DNA from: Acidimicrobiales bacterium
GTDB lineage: Bacteria; Actinomycetota; Acidimicrobiia; Acidimicrobiales; MedAcidi-G1
Length of the DNA: 56,389 nucleotides
Reading direction: 5' to 3'
Assembly (NCBI GenBank): GCA_014239855.1
Contig: JAAZXY010000010.1
Span: 1-56,389 of the forward strand
Shown here piece after piece: positions 7,489-15,756 of this stretch. The notes under the pieces were generated by a model. It worked only from the letters and a program-made list of their open reading frames with translations. It did no database searches and was not told the DNA's origin. The number at the start of each line of letters is the position of its first letter. The first letter of the stretch is position 1. The position numbers were made by a program, and so were the translations under genes.

Positions 7489-9867
7489 GTGGATGCTGAG
7501 ACGACCGTGCAGGGACTGACCGATGCCGAGGTGGCGGAACGGGTGGCCGACGGTCGGGTCAACGACGTGCCCGACGCACCGGTTCGGACCACCAGCGAGA
7601 TCCTCCGGGCCAACGTCCTCACCCCGGTCAACGCCATCATGGGCACCCTCCTCGTCCTGATCCTGGTGGCCGGCTTCCCGGGTGACGCCCTGTTCGCCGG
7701 GGTCATCGTCTCCAACAGCGTGATCGGGACCATCCAGGAACTCCGGGCGCGGCGAACCCTGGCCGAGTTGGAGGTCCTGTCTGCCCCGCGTGCCCGGGTG
7801 CTCCGCGACGGCGAGACCCTCGACCTCGAGGTTTCCGGCGTGGTGGCCGACGACCTGCTGGTGCTGTCTCCCGGCGACCAGGTGGTGGTCGATGGAACGG
7901 TGGTCGACGCGGCCGGCCTGGAGATCGACGAATCCCTCCTGACCGGCGAAGCCGACCCGGTCGACAAGGGGTCCGGTGACGAGGTGCTGTCCGGGAGCTT
8001 CGTGTCGGCCGGCTCCGGTCGGTACCGGGCCACCCGCATCGGCAGCGGTTCGTACGCCGCCACCCTGGCCGAGGAGGCCCGGCGCTTCACGCTGGTGGAC
8101 AGCGAACTCCGGTCGGGAGTCAACCTGGTTCTGCGTTGGCTGACCATGGTCATCCCCCCGGCCGCCGGCCTGCTGCTGCTGCGCCTCCTGGTCACCGAGG
8201 ATCTCTGGCAGGAGGCCCTGCGGGGCACGGTGGCCGCCGCGGTGGCCATGGTCCCCGACGGCCTGGTGCTCCTGACCAGCCTCTCGTTCATCGTCGGGGT
8301 GATCGCCCTGGCCCGACGACGGGCCCTGGCCCGGGAGTTGGCCTCGGTCGAACTCCTGGCCCGGGTCGACACCCTGTGTCTCGACAAGACGGGCACCATC
8401 ACCACCGGTGAGATCTCGCTCGACGGTCTGGAGGTCATCGGAGCCACCACGGATGCCGATGCTGCGGCGGCCGTCGGTGCCATGGCCGGCGCCGACCCGT
8501 CGCCCAACCCCACCCTGGCCGCGCTGGCCGCCGCCCTGCCCGACCCCGGCTGGACGGTGGTCGACGCCGTGCCGTTCTCCTCAGCACGCAAGTGGGCCGC
8601 CGCCACCTTCGCTCCCCACGGACCCGACGATGCCGCCCGGGTCGTCCTCCATCTGGGCGCCCCCGACGTCCTGCTGCCGGTCGGCGAGTGGTCCGTGGCT
8701 CGTGACCGGGTGGCCGAACTGGCCGACGACGGGCGCCGGGTCCTCGTCGTGACCCGGTCGACCTTCGACCCCGAGGCCCCCACCGATGAACTCCCGCGGG
8801 CCCGACTGCCCCTGTGTCTCGTGCTGCTCACCGACACCATCAAGGCCGAGGCACCGGAGATCCTCGCCTGGTTCGTCGAACAGGGCCTGGACCTGAAGGT
8901 CATCTCGGGCGACCATCCGGCCACCGTGGCCGCCGTGGCCCGCCGGGCCGGCATTCCCGGTGCCGATGACGGCGTGGATGCCCGAACCCTCCCCGACGAT
9001 CCCGACGAGCTGGCCGAGGCCCTGACCGGCGAGTTGGCCGGCCGATCAGTGTTCGGCCGGGTCACTCCCCACCAGAAGCGGGCCATGGTCCGCGCCCTGC
9101 AGGCCCGTGGCCGGACGGTGGCCATGACGGGCGACGGCGTCAACGACGTCCTGGCCCTCAAGGACGCCGACATGGGCATCGCCATGGGCTCCGGCAGTTC
9201 GGCATCGAGGGCCGTGGCCCAACTGGTTCTCCTCGACGACCGCTTCTCGACCCTGCCCCGGGTGGTGGCCGAGGGCCGACGGGTCATCAACAACATCGAG
9301 CGGGTGGCCAACCTGTTCCTCACCAAGGCCACCTACGCCGTGCTGCTGACCGCCCTCGTCGGGCTGTTCGGCGTGCCGTTCCCGTTCCTGCCCAAGCAGC
9401 TCACCCTCATCGGCACCGTGTCGATCGGCCTCCCGGGCTTCTTCCTCGCCCTGGCGCCCGACGACTCACTGGTCCGGCCCGGCTTCCTTCCCCGGGTGCT
9501 GCGATGGTCCCTGCCCGCCGGGCTGGCCGCGTCGGCGGCCACCTTCATCTGCTACGAGGTGGTCCGCCGTTCGGACGCTTCGCTGGCCGAGGCCCGCACG
9601 GCAGCCACCCTCACCCTGCTGGGGGTGGGACTGGCCATCCTCGTGGGGATCAGCCGACCGCTCCGCCCCTGGAAGCTGGCCCTGGCCGCCGCCATGGGAG
9701 GGCTCTACGCGCTGACCATGGTGTGGCCGTTCGCCCGCGACTACTTCGAGTTGGTGGTCCCGCCGGACTCCGCCTGGTTGACCGCGGCGATCTGCACGGC
9801 CGCCGGTGGCCTCCTGGTGGCCGCGGTACCGAGGATCACCGCTCTCCTCCAGAGGGGGTCCTCCTGA
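7489..9867 (+). CDS. ctpE: CtpE-like cation-transporting P-type ATPase
   Basis: A 792-residue P-type ATPase with a GTG start. Motifs in order: the actuator loop SLLTGEADPV (TGEA instead of TGES), a membrane motif VPDGL (the PEGL position), the phosphorylated Asp299 in DKTGT, the hinge TGDGVND, and C-terminal membrane helices. The TGEA and VP(D/E)GLVL signatures, the length and the N-terminal LTDAEVAERVADGRVND match the actinobacterial CtpE group, reported as a calcium-uptake pump in mycobacteria. No N-terminal heavy-metal domain or CPC motif is present, arguing against copper or zinc export. Ion specificity is inferred from the family only. Confidence 0.93.
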   Translation: MDAETTVQGLTDAEVAERVADGRVNDVPDAPVRTTSEILRANVLTPVNAIMGTLLVLILVAGFPGDALFAGVIVSNSVIGTIQELRARRTLAELEVLSAPRARVLRDGETLDLEVSGVVADDLLVLSPGDQVVVDGTVVDAAGLEIDESLLTGEADPVDKGSGDEVLSGSFVSAGSGRYRATRIGSGSYAATLAEEARRFTLVDSELRSGVNLVLRWLTMVIPPAAGLLLLRLLVTEDLWQEALRGTVAAAVAMVPDGLVLLTSLSFIVGVIALARRRALARELASVELLARVDTLCLDKTGTITTGEISLDGLEVIGATTDADAAAAVGAMAGADPSPNPTLAALAAALPDPGWTVVDAVPFSSARKWAAATFAPHGPDDAARVVLHLGAPDVLLPVGEWSVARDRVAELADDGRRVLVVTRSTFDPEAPTDELPRARLPLCLVLLTDTIKAEAPEILAWFVEQGLDLKVISGDHPATVAAVARRAGIPGADDGVDARTLPDDPDELAEALTGELAGRSVFGRVTPHQKRAMVRALQARGRTVAMTGDGVNDVLALKDADMGIAMGSGSSASRAVAQLVLLDDRFSTLPRVVAEGRRVINNIERVANLFLTKATYAVLLTALVGLFGVPFPFLPKQLTLIGTVSIGLPGFFLALAPDDSLVRPGFLPRVLRWSLPAGLAASAATFICYEVVRRSDASLAEARTAATLTLLGVGLAILVGISRPLRPWKLALAAAMGGLYALTMVWPFARDYFELVVPPDSAWLTAAICTAAGGLLVAAVPRITALLQRGSS

Positions 9868-9948
9868 TGGGCCGCACCCGGGGCCGCTAGCGTCGCCGGT
9901 GCGACCGGGGGTCAACGGCGATCCCCGTCCGACCCGAAGGGTCTCCCC

Positions 9949-11217
9949 ATGTCCGATTCCCCCACCAGCCTGTTCGCCACCGCGCTGGACCAGTTCAATC
10001 GCGGCGCAGACCTGATCGACCTGTCCGACGACCTGCGGTCGATCCTCTCCCAGCCCAAGAACGAGATCATCGTCAACTTCCCGGTACGTCTCAACAACGG
10101 GACCTACCGGGTCTTCCGCGGCTACCGCATCCAGCACTCCAACCTCCTGGGTCCGTACAAGGGAGGCGTGCGTTTCCACCCCATGGTCGACCTCGACGAG
10201 GTCAAGGCCCTGGCCTCGTGGATGACGTGGAAGTCGGCCCTGTGTGACATCCCGTTCGGCGGCGCCAAGGGGGGCATCTCGTTCGACCCGAGCGGGCTGG
10301 AGACCGACGAGTTGGAGCGGGTCGTGCGTCGCTTCACCCACGCCCTGGGCGGCAACATCGGTCCCGACCACGACATTCCGGCGCCCGATCTGGGATCCAA
10401 CGCCCAGTCCATGGTCTGGATGATGGACACGTACGCCAACTCCACCGGGGTCACCGAGCGACAGAACGTCAAGCGCATCGTGACCGGCAAGACGCTGGAG
10501 ACCGGCGGAAGCCCGGGACGGGAGAAGGCCACCGGCCAGGGCGTGGTGTTCTGCCTTCAGCACTGGGCCGATGAGGTCGGCTTCAACCTGTCGGGCGCCA
10601 CGGTCAGCATTCAGGGCTTCGGCAACGTGGGTAGTGCGACGGCCCGGATCCTCCAGGTGCACGGCGCCCGGGTGGTGGCCGTGTCCGACCATGCCGGCAC
10701 GGTGGCCGACGAGGACGGCATCGACGCCTTCGAGTTGACCGACTGGGTCCGTGAGCGGGGTTCGGTGGCCGGCTTCCCGGGTGGCATGTGGATCGACACC
10801 GACGACTTCTGGGCGGTTCCGGCCGACATCGTCATCCCGGCGGCCCTCGAGAACCAGATCACCGCCGACAACGTGGGCCGGATCCAGGCCAAGGTCATCG
10901 TCGAGGCGGCCAACGGTCCGACGACGCTGGACGCCGAGAAGATTCTCGCCCAGCGGGGCATCGAGGTGCTGCCCGACATCCTCGTCAACGCCGGTGGCGT
11001 CGTGGTCTCGTACTTCGAGTGGCTGCAGAACCGTTCGGCCCAACGGTGGAACCTGGACGACGTGGACTTCAAGCTGCGCGAGACCCTGTGGAAAGCATGC
11101 GACGCGGTGGTCGACCTGCGGGCCGAACTCGAGGTGACCTCGCGTCGGGACGCCGCCTACGCGGTGGCTCTGCGGCGGCTGCAGGTGGTCTACGGACAGC
11201 GGGGCATCTTCCCCTGA
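9949..11217 (+). CDS. gdhA: Glutamate dehydrogenase (Glu/Leu/Phe/Val family)
   Basis: A 422-residue glutamate dehydrogenase interconverting glutamate and 2-oxoglutarate plus ammonia. Lys71 in GPYKGGVRF and Lys107 in PFGGAKGGI are the substrate-binding and catalytic lysines, and a dinucleotide loop GFGNVGS lies in the second domain. The length fits the hexameric small GDH class. It probably uses NAD or both cofactors, which is not decidable here. A TAGCGT hexamer at 9888-9893 gives a short 5' UTR with a GAAGGG ribosome site. The stop overlaps the next gene's CTG start, so it heads a three-gene unit. Confidence 0.93.
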   Translation: MSDSPTSLFATALDQFNRGADLIDLSDDLRSILSQPKNEIIVNFPVRLNNGTYRVFRGYRIQHSNLLGPYKGGVRFHPMVDLDEVKALASWMTWKSALCDIPFGGAKGGISFDPSGLETDELERVVRRFTHALGGNIGPDHDIPAPDLGSNAQSMVWMMDTYANSTGVTERQNVKRIVTGKTLETGGSPGREKATGQGVVFCLQHWADEVGFNLSGATVSIQGFGNVGSATARILQVHGARVVAVSDHAGTVADEDGIDAFELTDWVRERGSVAGFPGGMWIDTDDFWAVPADIVIPAALENQITADNVGRIQAKVIVEAANGPTTLDAEKILAQRGIEVLPDILVNAGGVVVSYFEWLQNRSAQRWNLDDVDFKLRETLWKACDAVVDLRAELEVTSRRDAAYAVALRRLQVVYGQRGIFP

Positions 11218-11903
11218 TCCGGACCCTGCTCATCGGATCAGGACCGTTCGTCGACGCCCTCGTCGACGGGCTGGACGTCCGCGGTCACGCCACCGCCACG
11301 GTCGAGCCGGGCCGGGACCGGTCGGCTTCTCCTGAGGGGTTCCCTGAGCTCGACGCCGTCGGACCGGGCCTGCGGGCCGCCGTCGGCCTGCTGGGCATGC
11401 CCGACCTGGTGGTCCACATCCCGGCGGTCACCGACGGCCCGGTGGCCGTCAACGACCAGGAGCCGCACGCCTGGGCCGCGGCATGTGAGGCCCCGATGGT
11501 CGAGGCCATCGGGGTGGCCCGAACCATCGGCAGCCTCGCCGACCCGTCGCCGGACACCGGAACTCGCCGCCTGGTCTGGATCCTCCCCACGACGGCACTG
11601 GGCGGGAGCGCCGGGTTCGTGGGGGTCGGCGCCGCTGGGGAGGGCATCCGGGCCCTGGCCAAGGGCGCAGCGAAGCAGTGGGGGCCGTCGTGCACCACCA
11701 CCGTGCTGGCCGTCTCGCCCGCCCTCCTGTTCGCCGGCCCGGGACCATCTGACGAGGGGTCGTTGTCCGCGCCGGCCCTCGGAGGCCCGGGCGACGTGGT
11801 CACCGACGTGGCCTCTCTGGTCGACCTGCTGGCCGACCCCCGGAACCGATTCACCACCGGCGGCACGTTGGTGGCCGACGGCGGCACCTGGATGGCCCCG
11901 TGA
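11214..11903 (+). CDS. Degenerate SDR-like protein with CTG start
   Basis: A frame of 229 codons between glutamate dehydrogenase and an SDR. It opens with a strand-glycine motif (IRTLLIGSGPFVDAL) and ends like an SDR (TTGGTLVADGGTWMAP). At the position of the catalytic YxxxK it has GVGAAGEGIRALAKG, so it lacks Tyr and is probably not an active classical SDR. No ATG, GTG or TTG exists near the N-terminus. The CTG at 11214 forms a C-TG-A overlap with the upstream TGA, exactly like the G-TG-A overlap at its own 3' end. A regulatory or structural partner role is possible, and the function is unknown. Confidence 0.65.
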   Translation: MIRTLLIGSGPFVDALVDGLDVRGHATATVEPGRDRSASPEGFPELDAVGPGLRAAVGLLGMPDLVVHIPAVTDGPVAVNDQEPHAWAAACEAPMVEAIGVARTIGSLADPSPDTGTRRLVWILPTTALGGSAGFVGVGAAGEGIRALAKGAAKQWGPSCTTTVLAVSPALLFAGPGPSDEGSLSAPALGGPGDVVTDVASLVDLLADPRNRFTTGGTLVADGGTWMAP

Positions 11904-12709
11904 ACGCGTCGGCCGGCCCGTCGGGCACCAGTTCAGATAGCAGCCCAGGCGCGAATCTCCTGGCCGGGCGGGTGGCGCTGGTCACCGGGGGCGGAGCCGG
12001 GATCGGTCTGGGAATGGCCGCCGCCATGGCCCGTCACGGCGCATCGGTGGTGCTGGCCAGCCGGCGATCCGAGGTCGGCGAGGCGGCGGCGGCCGGGCTC
12101 CGGGCCGAGGGCCTGCAGGCCTCGTGGGTCCGGTGTGACGTGACGGTGCCCGACGAGATCACCGCGGCAGTGGACTCCACCGTCGAGGAGCAGGGTCGTC
12201 TGGACTGCCTCATCCACAACGCACTGGACGGCTCGGCCAGCGGTCCGCTGGAGAACGCCACCGACGGGGACTGGGCCGCGCTGGCCGCCACCTCGGTCCG
12301 GGCGTCCTACGACTGTGCCCGCATCGTCCATCCCCATCTGCAGGCGACCGGCGGATCATTCGTCCTGCTGACCTCGGCCGCCGGCATGGAAGGCAGCGCA
12401 GCCCGGCCGCTCTACGCCATGGCCAAGGCCGCCCAACGGGGGTTCGCCAAGGGGTTGGCCGCTGAATGGGGTCCGGACGGGATCCGGGTCAACTGCATCG
12501 CACCGGTGGCCATGACCCCGGCGCTGGCCGGGGCGATCCGCCACGACCCGTCACTGGGCGAGCGGCTGGTGGCCCGGACGCCTCTGGGCCGCATCGGCGA
12601 TCCGGCCGACGACGTGGGTCCGGTGGCGGTGTTCCTGGCCGGAGATCTCTCCCGCCACGTGACCGGCCAGACGCTGGTCGTGGACGGTGGTGGGTTCCGG
12701 GGCTTGTAG
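11900..12709 (+). CDS. SDR-family oxidoreductase
   Basis: A 269-residue SDR starting with GTG in a GTGA overlap with the preceding gene. TGGGAGIG is at 29-36 and catalytic YAMAK gives Tyr172 and Lys176. The strand-4 motif is HNALDG, a divergent NNAG. The C-terminus GQTLVVDGGGF is typical of FabG-like and enoyl-reductase-like SDRs. Translational coupling to the degenerate SDR-like gene suggests the two make a heteromer, as is known for some paired SDRs. The substrate is unknown. Confidence 0.9.
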   Translation: MNASAGPSGTSSDSSPGANLLAGRVALVTGGGAGIGLGMAAAMARHGASVVLASRRSEVGEAAAAGLRAEGLQASWVRCDVTVPDEITAAVDSTVEEQGRLDCLIHNALDGSASGPLENATDGDWAALAATSVRASYDCARIVHPHLQATGGSFVLLTSAAGMEGSAARPLYAMAKAAQRGFAKGLAAEWGPDGIRVNCIAPVAMTPALAGAIRHDPSLGERLVARTPLGRIGDPADDVGPVAVFLAGDLSRHVTGQTLVVDGGGFRGL

Positions 12710-12721
12710 CCCCAGGGACCA

Positions 12722-12759
12722 GGGAACCAGTGACCCGGGAACCAGTGACCCGGGAACAG
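12722..12759 (+). repeat. 15-bp tandem repeat between SDR and whiB
   Basis: GGGAACCAGTGACCC occurs at 12722-12736 and 12737-12751 without mismatch, and a third, decayed copy starts at 12752. It fills the gap between the convergent stop codons of the SDR gene (12709) and whiB (12766). Confidence 0.85.
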
Positions 12760-12765
12760 GGTGGG

Positions 12766-13104
12766 TCAGCCGACCTCGGCGAGTGCGGCGGCGGCCCGGC
12801 GGGCGGCCACCTGGCGACGACCGATGATCGGCGTGGTGGGGGCGAATCCCGCGGTGGCCCGCTCAGCCTCCGACTCGCCGCCCCAGAAGCCGAGTTCCCG
12901 GTTGTCACGTGCGTGCTGCTTGCAGGAGTCCATGGCCGGGCATGCGGCGCAGAGTTGGGCGGCACGGGCCTCACGGCGTACGCGGGCCTCGGGACGCTCG
13001 GCGAAGGGAGCGAAGAACAGGTCGCTCTTGCCTCGGCAGAGGACGTCGTCCACCCACCGCATCTCCTGTGAGTCGACGTACAGGTTCGCCGCTGCATCTG
13101 ACAT
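12766..13104 (-). CDS. WhiB-family iron-sulfur transcription regulator
   Basis: A 112-residue WhiB-like protein. It has the four cluster cysteines of the family: one in DDVLCRGKS (near residue 23) and three in LCAACPAMDSC (CxxCxxxxxC). The G[V/I/F]WGG turn follows as GFWGGES. WhiB proteins hold a [4Fe-4S] cluster, bind the primary sigma factor and act as redox- or NO-sensitive regulators. They occur only in actinobacteria and their phages, so this gene also supports the lineage. A strong ribosome site (CGGAGGGAG) precedes the ATG. Which WhiB subfamily it belongs to is not clear. Confidence 0.93.
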   Translation of the reverse strand: MSDAAANLYVDSQEMRWVDDVLCRGKSDLFFAPFAERPEARVRREARAAQLCAACPAMDSCKQHARDNRELGFWGGESEAERATAGFAPTTPIIGRRQVAARRAAAALAEVG

Positions 13105-13478
13105 GGTGTGCTCCCTCCGGGACGCATTTGGAGACCCGGGTTCCGGAGATGGGGCGGATTGCCCCTCCCTCTCACCCGGCCGCCCCTCCGACGTCCCGCG
13201 ATCCGATTGCTGGTTGCCAACTGCTTGTCAATACGACGGCCCGTCACCAGGCCGCTTCGCGATGGTAGGAACAGGCGCCGCCGCGCTCCAGCGTTTCGCG
13301 ATGATTGTTAGAGAACCTATCTATCTGTGTTGATGATAGATCACTCGCCTGTGGATACCTCCCCACGATGACCACCCGGTAGTAACCAGGGGCGGCAGGC
13401 ACCGGCAGCGACCAACCAGACGGTAACGGCCAGCCGCCGGTCTCCCCATGGGACCCCTCCGGCTGGCAGAGTGCACAG
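13105..13478. promoter_or_regulatory. Intergenic control region upstream of whiB and the Meh-like gene
   Basis: 374 bp with no convincing gene. It contains an unusually AT-rich patch (13301-13345) with a perfect 7-bp inverted repeat ATCTATC (13319-13325) / GATAGAT (13335-13341), 9 nt apart, and a possible minus-strand -10 TAACAAT at 13304-13310 for whiB. A CAGAGT hexamer at 13467-13472 lies 6 nt before the GTG of the downstream gene. The rest shows nothing I can interpret. Confidence 0.5.
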
Positions 13479-14507
13479 GTGCAGGATCAGGCCCCCGAGA
13501 ACCCACCCCCCAGCAACCGCGACGGCCCGTACTTCGATGAACTGTCCGTGGGGCAGGTCCTCGACCCGGCCCCGGCGGTCACCATCGGCTCCGGGGAGGC
13601 CGCCGCCTACCAGGCCATCTGCGGCGACCCGCTGGCCCTGCCGCTGAGCCGGCCGCTGGCCGAGGCCGTCACCGGCCACCCGGGCGCCCTCGTCAATCCG
13701 GCACTGGTGCTCCACGTGTCCATCGGGCAGAGCACGGTGGCCACCCGCACGGTCATCGCCAACCTCTTCTACCGCGGGGTGGCCCTTCGCCGGCCGGTCC
13801 GCCAAGGCGAGACCCTGCAGAGCACGGTCACCATTCGGGGCCTACGCGAGCTGTCACGCAGGGATGACCGGCCGGCCCGGGGGCTGGCCCTGCTCGGCAT
13901 CCGGACCATCTGCCTCGACGACGGCGCCGAGGTGGCCGACTACGAGCGGTGCGCCATGCTCCGGTTCCGCAACCCCGACGCGGTGACCGGCCATGACGAC
14001 GACCTCGGCGGGGTCGACACCGACATCGACCTGGCCGCCTGGACCGATCTGGTACCCGACAGCTGGGACCCCGCCCCGCTGAGAGCCGCCGCGGCGACCA
14101 CGCCGACCTGGACCCGCGGCGACCCGGTCACCGACCCCATGCGGGACACGGTCACCAATGCGCCCGAGCTGGCCCGTCTCACCCAGAACCTGGCCCCGGT
14201 ACACCGCGATCCGTCGCTCGGCCCCGGCGGTCGACGGCTGGTCTACGGCGGTCACACCATCGGCCTGGCCCAGGCCTCGATGAACCGGCTGCTCCCCGAC
14301 ACGGCCACCGTCCTGGGTTGGCAGTCGTGCGACCATCCGGCACCGGTGTTCGAGGACGACGTGCTGTCGTTCCGGCACACGTTGCTCGACGAACTCCCGT
14401 CCAACGGCGGGCGCCTCCGGGCGCTGCAGACCCAGGTCGACGCCCAACGGGCCGACGGATCCACCGACACCGTCCTGGACTGGCGACTGGTGAGCTGGGG
14501 CGCCTAG
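13479..14507 (+). CDS. meh: MaoC/FAS1-like dehydratase, resembles mesaconyl-C4-CoA hydratase
   Basis: A 342-residue double hot-dog hydratase. The second half has LTQNLAPVHRD in the place of the hydratase-2 motif, followed by GGRRLVYGGHTIGLAQ. It resembles mesaconyl-C4-CoA hydratase (Meh) of the 3-hydroxypropionate bicycle, which makes citramalyl-CoA; the QN...VH...GRRLIYGGH stretch is the main similarity. The neighbouring convergent gene resembles Mct, the enzyme acting just before Meh, and this strengthens the call. The stop codons overlap by 2 bp. Other FAS1-like dehydratases of this size also exist, so a different acyl-CoA substrate is possible. The start is GTG with a leaderless-type hexamer. 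Confidence 0.7.
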   Translation: MQDQAPENPPPSNRDGPYFDELSVGQVLDPAPAVTIGSGEAAAYQAICGDPLALPLSRPLAEAVTGHPGALVNPALVLHVSIGQSTVATRTVIANLFYRGVALRRPVRQGETLQSTVTIRGLRELSRRDDRPARGLALLGIRTICLDDGAEVADYERCAMLRFRNPDAVTGHDDDLGGVDTDIDLAAWTDLVPDSWDPAPLRAAAATTPTWTRGDPVTDPMRDTVTNAPELARLTQNLAPVHRDPSLGPGGRRLVYGGHTIGLAQASMNRLLPDTATVLGWQSCDHPAPVFEDDVLSFRHTLLDELPSNGGRLRALQTQVDAQRADGSTDTVLDWRLVSWGA

Positions 14508-15733
14508 CCCAGAGCCACTGCTCCCCGGTCCACCAGGGCGCCGAGTTCAGCGCCCGTGAGACCCAACTCGCCGGTCAGGATCTGCTCGGAATGCTCGCCC
14601 AACCGCGGCGCCACCATGGCACCACGGTCCACGGCGTCGGGTCCACCGAAGGCCAGCGGCGACCCGGGCACGAGGTGGCGCCCCACCCCGGGCTGGTCCA
14701 GATCGGCGAACAGCGGGTTGGCCGTCGAGGCCCGCGGATCCTCGGCCACCAGTTCGGCCACCGTCCGGTACGGACCCCAGCACACCCCGTGCTCGTCCAG
14801 CGAGGTCGCCACCTCGGCCAACGTCCGGCTGGCGAACCACGGCTCGAACAGGGCGCACAACTGGTCGGTGGCCAGATAGCGCTCGCTCTCGTCGGCCAGA
14901 TCGACCCCCAGGTCCCCGGCCAGCGCGGCCACCGCGTCGGCGGTACCGGTGGCGGCCTGGAGGCCCGCCCACTGCTTGGCGGTGATGGCCACCACCATGG
15001 CCCGACGATCGTCGCCCGTCACGAAGTCCCGGCCGAAGGCCCCGTAGATGGCGTTGCCCACCCGGTCGCGTTCGGTGCCGTTGACCTGGGCCTCGGCCAG
15101 GTTCCCGAGGGCGCCCACGGTGGCCAACGCCACATCGGCCAGGGCAATGGTGACCAGGCCTCCGCCGCCGCCCAGCAGGCGCCGTCGGTCGGCAGCCAGC
15201 AACCCGGTGGCCGCCATCTGCCCGCACACCAGGTCCCACGCCGGCACGACGTTGTTGACCGGTCGGGGGTCGTCGGCGTGACCGGTGATGCCCGGATAGC
15301 CCACCGCACAGTTGACCGTGTAGTCCAACGCCGTCGTGCCGTCGTGGCTACCGGTGACCACCACCATGACCAGGTCGACGTGGCCCAGTTCCCGGGCCCT
15401 CGTGGTCAGGCGCTCGGGGTCCATCCAGCCCCGGGCCGGGAAGTTGGTCAGGAAGTTCCCCGCCCCGGCGATGAGCTCGGTCAGCAGTTCGGTGACCTCG
15501 CCGTCCCGGAGGTCCACGGCCAACGACCGCTTCCCCTTGTTCAGCCCGTTCCAGTAGAGGCTCACCCCGTCAGCGGTGAGTGGCCAACGACGGTGGTCGA
15601 TGCCGCCACCGATCTGATCAAAACGGATGACGTCGGCACCCAACTGGGCCAGTGTCATACCACCGGAAGGCGCGGCCACGAAGGCCGTCCCCTCCACGAC
15701 CCGCAGGCCGGCCAGCGGCCCGGAGGCGGTCAT
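14504..15733 (-). CDS. mct: Family III CoA-transferase, Mct-like (2-methylfumaryl-CoA isomerase)
   Basis: A 409-residue family III CoA-transferase. It keeps the N-terminal signature I associate with mesaconyl-CoA C1-C4 CoA transferase: VVEGTAFVAAPSGGMTLAQL, then IGGGIDHRRWPLT, SLYWNGLNKGKRS, NFPARGW, and later PAWDLVCGQMAATGLLAA. Asp137 in ALDYTVN is the probable catalytic residue. Mct moves CoA from C1 to C4 of mesaconate within one molecule. The match is stronger here than for generic CaiB proteins such as the one at 3947. It lies 23 bp downstream of the peroxiredoxin gene on the same strand and is convergent with the Meh-like gene. Confidence 0.8.
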   Translation of the reverse strand: MTASGPLAGLRVVEGTAFVAAPSGGMTLAQLGADVIRFDQIGGGIDHRRWPLTADGVSLYWNGLNKGKRSLAVDLRDGEVTELLTELIAGAGNFLTNFPARGWMDPERLTTRARELGHVDLVMVVVTGSHDGTTALDYTVNCAVGYPGITGHADDPRPVNNVVPAWDLVCGQMAATGLLAADRRRLLGGGGGLVTIALADVALATVGALGNLAEAQVNGTERDRVGNAIYGAFGRDFVTGDDRRAMVVAITAKQWAGLQAATGTADAVAALAGDLGVDLADESERYLATDQLCALFEPWFASRTLAEVATSLDEHGVCWGPYRTVAELVAEDPRASTANPLFADLDQPGVGRHLVPGSPLAFGGPDAVDRGAMVAPRLGEHSEQILTGELGLTGAELGALVDRGAVALG

Positions 15734-15756
15734 CGGATCACGCCATCAGAAGTGCG

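Noticed and set aside
9888-9948. Possible GTG start at 9899 for a small frame after TAGCGT
   Set aside because: It is out of frame with glutamate dehydrogenase, overlaps its start and has a Pro/Arg-rich sequence with no features. The hexamer is better read as the dehydrogenase promoter.
12709-12766. Repeat between SDR and whiB considered as a rho-independent terminator
   Set aside because: The repeated units are direct, not inverted, and there is no T-run. Only weak GGG/CCC pairing is possible.
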